Positions 10,317-18,866 of a stretch of 64,000 nt of DNA are shown piece by piece (the first letter of the stretch is position 1; every line of letters starts with the position of its first letter). The stretch spans positions 1 through 64,000 of the forward strand of contig CAJVZH010000005.1 in NCBI GenBank assembly GCA_913020715.1. Reading direction: 5' to 3'. The DNA is from an uncultured Gammaproteobacteria bacterium. GTDB taxonomy: Bacteria > Pseudomonadota > Gammaproteobacteria > PS1 > Pseudothioglobaceae. Under the pieces are notes generated by a model. That model did no database searches and had not been told where the DNA came from. It worked only from the letters and a program-made list of their open reading frames with translations. The position numbers were made by a program, and so were the translations under genes.

Positions 10317-10406
10317 TTGTTCCTTTGTCTGCTAATTGATTTTGCACGAGGATGCGTGCGGTTTGTGCTATTTTAATTCAACTCTGATGGTGAATATGAT
10401 ATTTTG

Positions 10407-10745
10407 TTAGCCTGGCGGCCAAGTCATTTGACGGCCACCCAGACAATGCAGATGAATATGGAAAACACTTTGAGCGCCATCGCCATTGCAATTCATCACT
10501 AACCGGTAACCGCTCTCAGAAAAACCGCGCTCTTTGGCAATCTTTGTCGCCGTCAAACTCAACTCGCCCATGAGTTCGGCGTTGCCTGCATCATTCGGTG
10601 TTGAGATGTGCTCTTTCGGAATTACCAAAAAATGCTCGGGTGCTTGTGCATTAATGTCTTTAAATGCCAAAACCTTATCATCTTCATAAAGTTTTTCAGC
10701 GGGAATATCGCCTGCAATAATCTTGCAAAATAAACAATCAGTCAT
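10407..10745 (-). CDS. hinT: HIT-family purine nucleoside phosphoramidase
   Basis: 112 residues. The histidine triad HIHLH near the C-terminus and the N-terminal CLFCKIIAGDIPA segment (with the usual pair of cysteines) identify an HinT-type hydrolase, which cleaves adenosine 5'-phosphoramidates in the cytoplasm. Full family length, ATG start. It stands alone between parC and the SDR gene, all leftward. Confidence 0.93.
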   Translation of the reverse strand: MTDCLFCKIIAGDIPAEKLYEDDKVLAFKDINAQAPEHFLVIPKEHISTPNDAGNAELMGELSLTATKIAKERGFSESGYRLVMNCNGDGAQSVFHIHLHCLGGRQMTWPPG

Positions 10746-10810
10746 TCTTTCATCCTAAGTTTCAACTTATTATATCTCGCCTGCTGAGACGCATCTACCA
10801 AAAGCAAGGT

Positions 10811-11581
10811 TTAGTTTCTTGGATAAAGCGTTTCCGTGTGGCCATCAACAGCCAGGATTTGGCCAGAAATATGTTTGCCAAAATCTGACGCTAAAAAACA
10901 AATAGAATGTGAAATTTCTTCTGGGTCGACAAAACACTGCATCGATGTGCCAATTGCATACATTTTGCGCACCTTTTCCGGCTCGATATTATCGGCCAGT
11001 GCGTGCGCACCAATCACCCGCTCCATACGATCGCCATTGACGTTTCCAGGAGCGATGCCATTAACTCGAATATTATCAGGTCCGAGCTCCATTGCCAAGG
11101 TCTTGGTAAAGCCAGTAACCGCCCATTTAGCCGCCGCATAAGGTGTGCGATTTGGGAAGCCAAGTATTCCTGCACCCGAAATTAAATTAATAATCACCCC
11201 ACTTTGTTGTTGCTTAAAGATTGGCACTACCCTTCTAACGCAATAAAACTGCGCATTTATACCGACAGCCATGCAACTATCCCATTCCTCATCACTGATC
11301 TCTTCAACGGGCTTTGTGGGCCCACTGACCCCGGCATTATTGACCAAAATATCTAGACCCTCTGGCAAAATTTCGTCAAATATTTTATCCAATTCACTGG
11401 AGTTGGAAACATCACAAACAAAAGTTTTGATGCCTTCTGGCAGCGTTTTTAAAGAGCCTTCATTAATATCACAGGTAAACACATGGGCACCAATATTGTG
11501 CATTGCTATAGCTGTTGCCCTACCCATGCCCTCGCCGCCAGCAGTAATAAAAACCCTTTTGTTTTCTAATGAAATATTCAT
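10811..11581 (-). CDS. Short-chain dehydrogenase/reductase
   Basis: 256 residues of the classical SDR family, an NAD(P)H-dependent oxidoreductase. The cofactor motif is a variant TAGGEGMG; NNAG, the catalytic Ser in LISGAG and YAAAK follow in order. Asp in the segment VFTCDINEG at the end of beta-2 suggests a preference for NAD over NADP. It lies 55 nt after the TMADH-like gene in the same direction and may oxidise or reduce a product of that enzyme, but the substrate is unknown. The SQ-like C-terminal signature ISGQILAVDGH is typical of the family. Confidence 0.88.
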   Translation of the reverse strand: MNISLENKRVFITAGGEGMGRATAIAMHNIGAHVFTCDINEGSLKTLPEGIKTFVCDVSNSSELDKIFDEILPEGLDILVNNAGVSGPTKPVEEISDEEWDSCMAVGINAQFYCVRRVVPIFKQQQSGVIINLISGAGILGFPNRTPYAAAKWAVTGFTKTLAMELGPDNIRVNGIAPGNVNGDRMERVIGAHALADNIEPEKVRKMYAIGTSMQCFVDPEEISHSICFLASDFGKHISGQILAVDGHTETLYPRN

Positions 11582-11635
11582 ATTAACCCCCTAATTAATA
11601 AAATAAAATTTGCAGTGTATATGTTTAATGCCCAC

Positions 11636-13702
11636 CTAATAATCTTTTAACAACCTTAGTGCGTCATAAATCCCAGCGTGTACATTGCGTTGCGCCCAAG
11701 CGTCACCAATACGATAAAGATAATATCTTCCCTCGGCGTTCAAATCAAGCAATTCTGGTCGGTTGGCTTTCAGCCCTTCAAAATCCACCTCACCCAGATT
11801 CTTGCTTTTCTGTAACAGTTGTTGATAAAGCTCGTCATTCGCCATCGTGCCATTTTCAACAATCACTTGATCAACCACACGCTTTGTTTCTGTCGAACTG
11901 TACTCATTCCATAACGTAACCTCAAGGCCACCTGGCTGTTTGCTTACAGCTCGCAATTCCCAATCGGGCGTCAATCGAACATCGTGTTGGTACAGGCCCC
12001 TCAAATAATGGGGAAAATTAACATCACCAACCTCACGACCAATGACACGGTGAGGGCTAACAATTTCTAATGTTTGAGTGCCATTACTAAACAAATACTC
12101 GCCACCGCTCATTGCTTGGTGACCGCCATTATCATCATAAAGCAGCACCTTATTTGCTGGCTGTGCATAGCCAGATAGCACATCCCACAAGCCCGTTAGT
12201 AACTCTGCGCCTGTTGTCAATTCCAAGGGCAACGGTAAGCCACCTGTAGCGATAATAACCATATCGGGGTTGTACTGCTCAATATCACTCGGCCCAGCAA
12301 AACACTGATAAGTAAATTCAACACCCAAATGATCACACTCACCTTTCAACCAACCAATGATCGAAAGCAGTTCTTTTCTGCGTGCCACTTTGCTAGCCAG
12401 CAACAACTGCCCACCCACTTCATTGCCCGCCTCTAAAACACTAACTTGGTGTCCTCGACTGGCGCAAACGCGAGCCGCCTCAAGTCCAGCTGGGCCTGCA
12501 CCCACAACAACAACACGATTTTTCGATGCGCTTGATGGTTGAACCATATGGGGCAATGCGCCCTCTCGACCAGTAGCGGGGTTGTGCAAGCACAACGCCT
12601 CGCCTTTGGCGTGTAGTCTATCCAAGCAATAACCTGCGCCGACACAGGGGCGAATCCGATCTTCTTCGCCAGATTCAATTTTTCGAACAATATGAGGGTC
12701 AGCCATATGACCTCGAGTCATGCCTATCAAATCAACCAAACCCGAAGATAATGCGTAGCGAGCCGTTGCCACATCAGTAATTCGTGTAGCGTGTAATACT
12801 GGAAGGTTCAAGGCTTGTTTCATCTTGCCAGCAAGGTTTAGAAAGGGTGCGGAAGGATTGCCCATCGGCGGTATGCAGTCCGCGAGGCCCATATCGGTCG
12901 TCAAATGACCGCCAACAATATTAATAAAATCCAGTTGTTTTGTCTCCTCGAGGCGTATTGCAATCTTTAAACAGTCGTCTTGATTAAGGCCATCAATACC
13001 TAAATGCGATGACAGTTTATCGTCGCCCGTCATGCGTATACCAAGCAAAAAATCCTCACGACTTCCTAATCGGGCGTTTACCTCCTCCAACACCATCAGT
13101 ACAAATTGCAGTCGACCCTCTAAGTCGCCACCAAACTCATCGCCTCTATTGTTAAAAGCTGGGGTCCAAAATTGATCAATCAGATGACCATAAGCCATTA
13201 ATTCCACACCATCCAATCCAGCGTCTGCACAACGTAGCGCTGCATCCCCGTAGTCTTTAACAATTCTGTCAATGTCTGAGCGAGAAATTTCTGCGGGTGT
13301 TGTTCCATGAGGGCGCTCACGAACAGGGCTTGGTGAAACCGGTGGCAACCAATGCTCAACATCGTAAGCGGTTCGTCGTCCCAAATGGGTTATTTGGCAC
13401 ATAATTCGTGCACCCTCACTATGGACACTATTTGCCAGCTCTTTAATCCAAGGCAGCGCCTCATCGGTGCTCAAATCAATTTGACCAAAAGCAGAAGGTG
13501 AATCCACCGAAACCGTACAGGATCCACCAAACATTGTCAGGCCAATGCCGCCTTTGGCTTTCTCCAAGTGGTATAAACGATAACGCTCCTTGGGCATACG
13601 ATCTTCAACATAGCCAGGCGCATGCGCGGTGCTCATCATTCGATTGCGAAACTCGACCCCTTTAATTTTAAAGGGCTGAAGTATTGGATCGCTGGATTTC
13701 AT
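11636..13702 (-). CDS. TMADH/OYE-family FMN-[Fe-S]-FAD oxidoreductase, probable N-demethylase
   Basis: 688 residues from the ATG at 13702 (a TTG at 13720 would add six). Domain order: an old-yellow-enzyme TIM barrel for FMN (about 1-340), an iron-sulfur loop, and a two-dinucleotide-binding FAD/NAD(P) half beginning VVVVGAGPAGLEAA near 401. The loop reads RPCVGAGYC followed by a third Cys 12 residues on: the second of the four cysteines seen in trimethylamine dehydrogenase is Ala. The pattern recalls my memory of the dimethylglycine/N-methylproline demethylase (DgcA/StcD-like) branch. A role in demethylating a betaine-derived compound would fit the transporter at 1-2630, but this is inference. 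It lies 12-30 nt after an EamA exporter gene and before an SDR. Confidence 0.82.
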   Translation of the reverse strand: MKSSDPILQPFKIKGVEFRNRMMSTAHAPGYVEDRMPKERYRLYHLEKAKGGIGLTMFGGSCTVSVDSPSAFGQIDLSTDEALPWIKELANSVHSEGARIMCQITHLGRRTAYDVEHWLPPVSPSPVRERPHGTTPAEISRSDIDRIVKDYGDAALRCADAGLDGVELMAYGHLIDQFWTPAFNNRGDEFGGDLEGRLQFVLMVLEEVNARLGSREDFLLGIRMTGDDKLSSHLGIDGLNQDDCLKIAIRLEETKQLDFINIVGGHLTTDMGLADCIPPMGNPSAPFLNLAGKMKQALNLPVLHATRITDVATARYALSSGLVDLIGMTRGHMADPHIVRKIESGEEDRIRPCVGAGYCLDRLHAKGEALCLHNPATGREGALPHMVQPSSASKNRVVVVGAGPAGLEAARVCASRGHQVSVLEAGNEVGGQLLLASKVARRKELLSIIGWLKGECDHLGVEFTYQCFAGPSDIEQYNPDMVIIATGGLPLPLELTTGAELLTGLWDVLSGYAQPANKVLLYDDNGGHQAMSGGEYLFSNGTQTLEIVSPHRVIGREVGDVNFPHYLRGLYQHDVRLTPDWELRAVSKQPGGLEVTLWNEYSSTETKRVVDQVIVENGTMANDELYQQLLQKSKNLGEVDFEGLKANRPELLDLNAEGRYYLYRIGDAWAQRNVHAGIYDALRLLKDY

Positions 13703-13732
13703 TATTTTCTGTATCCCCAAAAGTGTGTTTTG

Positions 13733-14638
13733 TTATTCAGTTTCACTTTGTCGAGTAAAGTATTTTTGCAACAATAAACCACCAATAATCAGCATAATAC
13801 CGATCACGGTTGAGAGTAATATCTCCTCACTAAGAACAAAATACAACACCACCAGAGATAGAAATGGCGTGATAAATGCCAAACTAGTAACCCTTGCAAC
13901 CGTTGTAGAGAGACTGAGTGCTGATTGCCAGAGCGCGAAAGTAATGCCCATTTCAAACAAACCAATATAGGCAGCACCAAGCAGGCCATTGGTGCTCGGT
14001 AATTCAAATGTAGATCCTAGAAAAACAGCCAATACGACAAATGGCAAACTGAATAAAAATATCAAGAAAAGACTGACAACAATATCGTTGCTTTTCTTTG
14101 TATTGAACAACCAAAATAACGCCCAAATGACGGTCGTTGATAATGCCAGAACAACACCCAAAGTGTTGCTAAACTCAAGCTCAAACAGATTGCCTTTGGT
14201 CGCAATGATAAGCACGCCAACATAGCTAACAACAACTCCAAGAAAGGCCTTAAATCTCATCTTTTGCTTGAGAATAGGAACCGCCAACAACACCATCATC
14301 ACTACCCAAGAGTAATTGATTGCCATGGCCTCTTGTGCACTCAATAAATCATAAGCCTCAAAAAGAACAATGTAGTAAAGGCAAGGATTGAGTAGCGACA
14401 AAGGAACAAGTCTTGCCATTGCTGCTTTTGGGTATTGGCGAAGCAGATGCAGTTTTCGCTGCAGCAGAATAATAACAAATAGCGCTACGATTGAAAACAA
14501 TGTGGCATAAAAAACCAATTGTATCGGCGATAAGTGCGAAAGTGATAATTTAAAGGCAGAAGCAACCGTTGACCAAAAAAATATAGCGATAGCGGCAAAC
14601 CAGTAGGCTTGACTTTGATTGCTTATTGAACGAAACAT
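13733..14638 (-). CDS. EamA-family (DMT superfamily) exporter
   Basis: 301 residues with about ten hydrophobic spans in two EamA repeats, the second beginning near NTLGVVLALSTTVIWALFWL. Members export amino acids or metabolites from the cytoplasm; the substrate cannot be deduced. It starts 13 nt after the acyltransferase stop and ends 30 nt before the TMADH-like gene, so it belongs to the same leftward operon and may move a substrate or product of that cluster. ATG start at 14638. Confidence 0.88.
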   Translation of the reverse strand: MFRSISNQSQAYWFAAIAIFFWSTVASAFKLSLSHLSPIQLVFYATLFSIVALFVIILLQRKLHLLRQYPKAAMARLVPLSLLNPCLYYIVLFEAYDLLSAQEAMAINYSWVVMMVLLAVPILKQKMRFKAFLGVVVSYVGVLIIATKGNLFELEFSNTLGVVLALSTTVIWALFWLFNTKKSNDIVVSLFLIFLFSLPFVVLAVFLGSTFELPSTNGLLGAAYIGLFEMGITFALWQSALSLSTTVARVTSLAFITPFLSLVVLYFVLSEEILLSTVIGIMLIIGGLLLQKYFTRQSETE

Positions 14639-14651
14639 TGTGTATTAACCC

Positions 14652-15710
14652 TTATTTATAATTCAAGCCAAACAAAGGTCTTAAATATTTAACCCTTTTA
14701 ATAACTAGCTCATAACTCAACCAACTAAACAACAGCGTAACAACCATAATTACAATAAGTTGTAGCGCAGTAGGAATATCAAGTTTTAGTACATAACTTG
14801 TGGCTAAGTACTGAAAAAACATATGAACAATATAGATTGGGTAAACGGCCGGGCTTAAGTAACGTAACAATGCACTCGGTTGGTTAAGATAACCATAGGC
14901 GTAGCCAAAAACAGCGTACAGCCATAACATCGATTCTATCGATATTAGCCAAACTGGCACACCTTGTAAACCGAATACAAACAAACGAATGAAATAAAGC
15001 AGAAGGGCAATTAGGAGAAGCCACAACTTGTGCTTATTCACCAATTGAAAAAAAGTATTTTCAATACTTGCAAAACAAAATCCAAAGAAAAAGGCAAGAA
15101 AACCAATGAAAAATCCGTGTACTGTGCCGGCGTACATACTGAAATATTCTGGCGAAATAAAAAGCGCCTCGACAATAAAAGGAATGGCAATAATTACCAA
15201 GCCTAACGGGGTTTTTAACAGGCGTTTTAGGTGGCCAATAAATGCATTTTCTGGTGATTTTTGACAATAATGAAATATTGGCAAACACAAAATAACAAAA
15301 GCCATAATATTCCCAAGGAACCATAAGTGCCCCATGCTTGGCCAGTATGCAATGGCTTGATTTGTATAAGATTGATAAACAACAAAATGCAAGGGAACGA
15401 TGACAAGCGCGCCAAAAATAAATGGCAAGAAAATGCGTCTCAATCGATCAAAGTATAGCGCCCTCCAATCTCGCCTTCTCATGGCAAAACACACACCCAT
15501 GCCGGAGACGAAAAACAACAAAGGAATACGCCAAATATTAACCAACTCCATAGGAATCCAAAGCCACTCTAAACTTTGCTTGCTCTGGATAAAAGCAATT
15601 GTCCACGCCCAAGGCTGAAAACTCACAACCGAGTGGTAAACGATGAGAATGGTAATGGCAATGACTCTCAGCCAATCAATGTCGTGTCGTCGCGAACTAG
15701 CTGTCATCAT
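14652..15710 (-). CDS. Acyltransferase-3 family integral membrane protein
   Basis: 352 residues with about ten membrane segments. The N-terminal RRHDIDWLRVIAITILIVYH, with the catalytic-type His in the first span, and LLFFVSGMGV further on mark the acyltransferase-3/OpgC-like family, which O-acylates (often acetyl or succinyl) sugars or other acceptors at the inner membrane. The acceptor here is unknown. It is flanked at gaps of 6 and 13 nt by a methyltransferase gene and an EamA exporter gene in the same direction, suggesting translational coupling. Confidence 0.88.
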   Translation of the reverse strand: MMTASSRRHDIDWLRVIAITILIVYHSVVSFQPWAWTIAFIQSKQSLEWLWIPMELVNIWRIPLLFFVSGMGVCFAMRRRDWRALYFDRLRRIFLPFIFGALVIVPLHFVVYQSYTNQAIAYWPSMGHLWFLGNIMAFVILCLPIFHYCQKSPENAFIGHLKRLLKTPLGLVIIAIPFIVEALFISPEYFSMYAGTVHGFFIGFLAFFFGFCFASIENTFFQLVNKHKLWLLLIALLLYFIRLFVFGLQGVPVWLISIESMLWLYAVFGYAYGYLNQPSALLRYLSPAVYPIYIVHMFFQYLATSYVLKLDIPTALQLIVIMVVTLLFSWLSYELVIKRVKYLRPLFGLNYK

Positions 15711-15716
15711 TAACCC

Positions 15717-16331
15717 TTAACAAACCCTATAAAGGCACAGTTGGCAGCTGGCGCCTTCTTTAAGGTTGTACTCTGTAAAGCACTGCTCAATTCGTTGCCA
15801 CTTACCAAGCGCTTCAAGCCTAGCAATAACCTCAGCGTAGGGGGCAGAATCCCATTCTTGCTCTCTCACAGTAAAGCTGATGTAGCCACCGATTTTGGTG
15901 ACACGAACCATTTCAATTAGCGCATCCGGGCCGACATGAGCGCAAGTAAAAGTGCCAGCGCAAATAACAGCATCAAAGGTCTTGTCTTCAAAAACAAACT
16001 CTTCGGTCAAATCTGCAAGCTCTAAAGATTGGTAGACATCTTTATCACCCGCTTGTTCAAGCATCGCCTGTGAAAAGTCAACCCCAACAACATTTTGAAA
16101 GCCTTTTTGAGAAAGCACTCCGCCCACCAACCCAGTGCCGCAGCCAGCATCCAATATCCGCAGTTCTGGATTTTTCAAGTATTTAAGTAGTAATTCAGTG
16201 GCGATTATATGACCAATATAGCCAATGAGCTCTATGACGTCATAATCGTATTTTTTCGCCCAATCTTTATACAAAGATTCAAGCTCCTCTTGACCCGAGC
16301 TGTGCAGGGTATTAAACACTGTAGGGTGCAT
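15717..16331 (-). CDS. Class I SAM-dependent methyltransferase
   Basis: 204 residues from the ATG at 16331. In-frame GTG codons at 16349 and 16391 are alternative starts, and a GGGAGAG sequence lies just before the former. The SAM-binding motif I reads RILDAGCGTGLVGG, with the acidic loop end in VVGVDFSQAMLEQA and motif post-I/IV region FDAVICAGTFTCAH. It resembles the WBSCR27-like/methyltransferase-11 group, small-molecule methyltransferases. It is the first gene of a compact leftward run with acyltransferase, exporter, TMADH-like enzyme and SDR; a methyl donor and a demethylase in one operon is notable. Substrate unknown. Confidence 0.85.
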   Translation of the reverse strand: MHPTVFNTLHSSGQEELESLYKDWAKKYDYDVIELIGYIGHIIATELLLKYLKNPELRILDAGCGTGLVGGVLSQKGFQNVVGVDFSQAMLEQAGDKDVYQSLELADLTEEFVFEDKTFDAVICAGTFTCAHVGPDALIEMVRVTKIGGYISFTVREQEWDSAPYAEVIARLEALGKWQRIEQCFTEYNLKEGASCQLCLYRVC

Positions 16332-16451
16332 ACTCTTGGTATTTTTCACAACTCTCCCATTAAAGAAAAACCTTTTACCGATAAAGACCACGTATTTACC
16401 AGCAGAGAAATACTAACATACACATTTCATAATTAATCCATATTTTTAAAA

Positions 16452-17042
16452 CTACAGATTAATTATTTTGATACCTTCGTAAAGCAAGTAAAAACCAAAG
16501 AAAGCCAATAGAGCAGCATTAAAATAACTGAGTCTATTCTTAGATATTTTGGCGCCCTGCCTTCCAACCATACTCCAAAAGAGCACACCAGAAAGGAAAA
16601 AAGGAATGCCGCTCAAATAGAAAATTGCAATATTGATTGACAATGAATCACTATAGTTAGCAATCAAAAACCCTGGCGGCACAGCAAGCCAAGTCTTTGG
16701 ATTAAACCACGTCATTAAAGACATCGCCTTCCAGTTAAAGTCAATTTTGATATTCGGGTTGCGCTTTGAGCGTATCACCTGCCAGCTCAGATAGAAAATA
16801 ACAAAGGCGCCAACAAAATAAAGCGCGTTCATTAGTTCTGGATTAAAACCACCCAAAACCCCTATTACAGTACCGATAATAACAAGAATTGGCAGCCAAC
16901 AAACCAGCAAATAAATAAAGTAATTTTTGTAGATGTAGCCGAATGATGAATAGCGCGATACTTCCATCAACGTGGTCCAGAATGGGCTGGCGCTAAAAGT
17001 AAAAGCCGACCAGTAGATGAGCGTGGCAACAAAAGAGTCCAT
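16452..17042 (-). CDS. LysE/RhtB-type membrane exporter
   Basis: 197 residues from the ATG at 17042, which overlaps the rarD stop as TAATG; this coupling decides the start over a longer frame beginning at 17090. About six hydrophobic spans and the segment MSLMTWFNPKTWLAVPPGFL, including the NPK signature, place it in the LysE amino-acid exporter group. Substrate not predictable. It is co-transcribed with rarD. Confidence 0.8.
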   Translation of the reverse strand: MDSFVATLIYWSAFTFSASPFWTTLMEVSRYSSFGYIYKNYFIYLLVCWLPILVIIGTVIGVLGGFNPELMNALYFVGAFVIFYLSWQVIRSKRNPNIKIDFNWKAMSLMTWFNPKTWLAVPPGFLIANYSDSLSINIAIFYLSGIPFFLSGVLFWSMVGRQGAKISKNRLSYFNAALLAFFGFYLLYEGIKIINL

Positions 17043-17905
17043 TAGGTTTTTTTCATCAAAGAATAACAGTAGAGCAACAAGCCGAGCCAAATACCGACAA
17101 AACCAATAAATTGATCGGTATTAAACGGCTCACTAAAATAATAATAGCCGACCAAAAACTGTAGTGTCGGGTTAATAAAAGAAAGAATACCGGCAGTAGT
17201 CATTGGCAATAGTCTAGCCCCTGATGTAAACAAAACCAAAGGCACAACCGTTACAATCCCCGCCAAGAAAAGAAGTACGTCCGTTGATCGATCAACAGCC
17301 AAAAAGGAAATCTGTGTATTGCTAACCATCCAAACAACAAAAAATACAGTAATTGGCAACAACAGGACTGTTTCAAGAAGCAGCCCAGGCACCGCGGAAG
17401 ACTTCATGCCTTTTCTCATTAAACCGTATGAGGCAAAACTAAAAGCCAATACAAGGCCAAACCAAGGAAACACATCCACACTAACCACATAGTAAAGCGA
17501 GCCAACAGTGGCAGAACCAATAGCGTACTTTTGCAGCCTTGAAACACGCTCTTTGAAAAAGATAAAACCACCCAATATATTTAACATTGGCGACAAAAAA
17601 TACCCCATGGAGCCTTCAATTACTCGACCCAAGCTAACAGCAAGAATGTATGTACCCCAGTTAATGCTTATTAGAACGCCAGTAACCAGTAAGAGTAATA
17701 ACTCGCCTTTATTGCCAAGGACTGAGCGCACATTACTGCGCCACGATGACTTAAGGCCAACGAAAAGGAGTAATATTGGAATGGACCAAATTATTCTATG
17801 TGCTAGTATTTCTGCTGGCTCGACATGGTTAAGAAGTGACCAATAAATCGGGAAGAAGCCCCAAATAAGATAACCAGAAAGAATAAGTAGAATGCCTCTG
17901 TTCAT
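17042..17905 (-). CDS. rarD: RarD-type EamA transporter
   Basis: 287 residues from the ATG at 17905 (a TTG at 17911 is possible). The N-terminal GILLILSGYLIWGFFPIYW and the following AEILAHRIIWS match the RarD branch of EamA transporters, with ten membrane spans. RarD of Pseudomonas was named for chloramphenicol sensitivity; its physiological substrate is unsettled. It precedes and overlaps the LysE-like gene. Confidence 0.88.
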   Translation of the reverse strand: MNRGILLILSGYLIWGFFPIYWSLLNHVEPAEILAHRIIWSIPILLLFVGLKSSWRSNVRSVLGNKGELLLLLVTGVLISINWGTYILAVSLGRVIEGSMGYFLSPMLNILGGFIFFKERVSRLQKYAIGSATVGSLYYVVSVDVFPWFGLVLAFSFASYGLMRKGMKSSAVPGLLLETVLLLPITVFFVVWMVSNTQISFLAVDRSTDVLLFLAGIVTVVPLVLFTSGARLLPMTTAGILSFINPTLQFLVGYYYFSEPFNTDQFIGFVGIWLGLLLYCYSLMKKT

Positions 17906-17938
17906 CAGCAATTCTAGCGCTAAAGCGCCCTGTCGAAG

Positions 17939-18322
17939 TTAACTACCGCTTGTGGAGTGTAGGGCAACTCGTGTGCCGTCACAATCTTTGATAATAGCGC
18001 GTTGGCCAAAATTCCCAATATCATGCACATCTTGTACAACTTCACCGCCCAGTTTCTTGCATTGCTGAACAGCCTCTTCGAGTCGACCATCCACATTTAA
18101 GTACACAAGAGGGCCTTTCTCAGGGGCAACATAGTCACTGTCCGGATACAAACAAACACCATTGCCGTTTGTGCCTTGAATGGCTGCAAAAGCAAATTCA
18201 TCAAGCTCAGTTATTTCAACCTCCCTATCAAGGACGGCGTCATAAAATTCTGCCGCACGAAGCAGGTCAACAACTGGAATATCCGCCCAAACGATTGTAT
18301 TATTACTATGATTATCACTCAT
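17939..18322 (-). CDS. VOC-family (glyoxalase/bleomycin-resistance fold) protein
   Basis: 127 residues of the vicinal-oxygen-chelate family: VWADIPVVDLLRAAEFYDAVLDREV at the N-terminus with paired beta-alpha-beta units, and GGEVVQDVHDIGNFGQRAIIKDCDGTRVALH at the end. It probably binds a metal or small molecule, but the reaction is not predictable. It lies 27 nt upstream of rarD in the same direction. Confidence 0.85.
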   Translation of the reverse strand: MSDNHSNNTIVWADIPVVDLLRAAEFYDAVLDREVEITELDEFAFAAIQGTNGNGVCLYPDSDYVAPEKGPLVYLNVDGRLEEAVQQCKKLGGEVVQDVHDIGNFGQRAIIKDCDGTRVALHSTSGS

Positions 18323-18345
18323 TGTCTTTATCCTATTAAATTCTA

Positions 18346-18705
18346 CTATCGCTCAAAATCACCTGTTGGGCTGACAACCACTGAAACAGGGGATGAGTCT
18401 TTTTCTCTAGCGTTCATTTCATGCAAAGTTTCATTAATGCGGAAAATAACAATCATCAGCTCACAGGCAATTCGTCCGCCAATTGAGATGCTCGCCATTA
18501 AAAACAAACCTCGGAGAAAATCACCATCAACAAAAATGGCACCCAATCCACTAGCGATCGCCAGAAACAGTAGTAGCCAATAAAGTATTGTGATTAATTT
18601 AGGCGCAATCATTGCATCAAGAGAGAATAGCTCGTTTGTGTCAATTTTTCCAAATAACGGCTTGACCGCGGTTTTCAGATTATCCAGTACTTCTTTATTA
18701 CTCAT
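18346..18705 (-). CDS. DUF4282 membrane protein
   Basis: 119 residues. The pattern FSLDAMIAPKLITILYWLLL, a second span, and RIACELMIVIFRINETLHEM is the DUF4282 family, small two-span membrane proteins of unknown function. It starts the leftward run that includes the VOC protein and the exporters. ATG start at 18705. Confidence 0.85.
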   Translation of the reverse strand: MSNKEVLDNLKTAVKPLFGKIDTNELFSLDAMIAPKLITILYWLLLFLAIASGLGAIFVDGDFLRGLFLMASISIGGRIACELMIVIFRINETLHEMNAREKDSSPVSVVVSPTGDFER

Positions 18706-18813
18706 AGGTTAGTGCTTTTGACGATATATGAAGCCATATTATAGCCCCACAATATGAAAATTGACAAAAAAACATTAAGTCAATTTATTGACTAAAAAAA
18801 TATTTTACAAACC

Positions 18814-18846
18814 AAAAAAAAAGCCCGTCACAAGGACGGGCTTTTT
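18814..18846 (-). terminator. Intrinsic terminator after the branched-chain-type binding protein
   Basis: A 7-bp GC stem (18823-18829 with 18835-18841, 5-nt loop) extended by A/T pairs is followed on the minus strand by a run of U. It lies 21 nt after the binding-protein stop and closes that transcript. Confidence 0.85.
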
Positions 18847-18866
18847 CATATCTAATGAATTAGATA

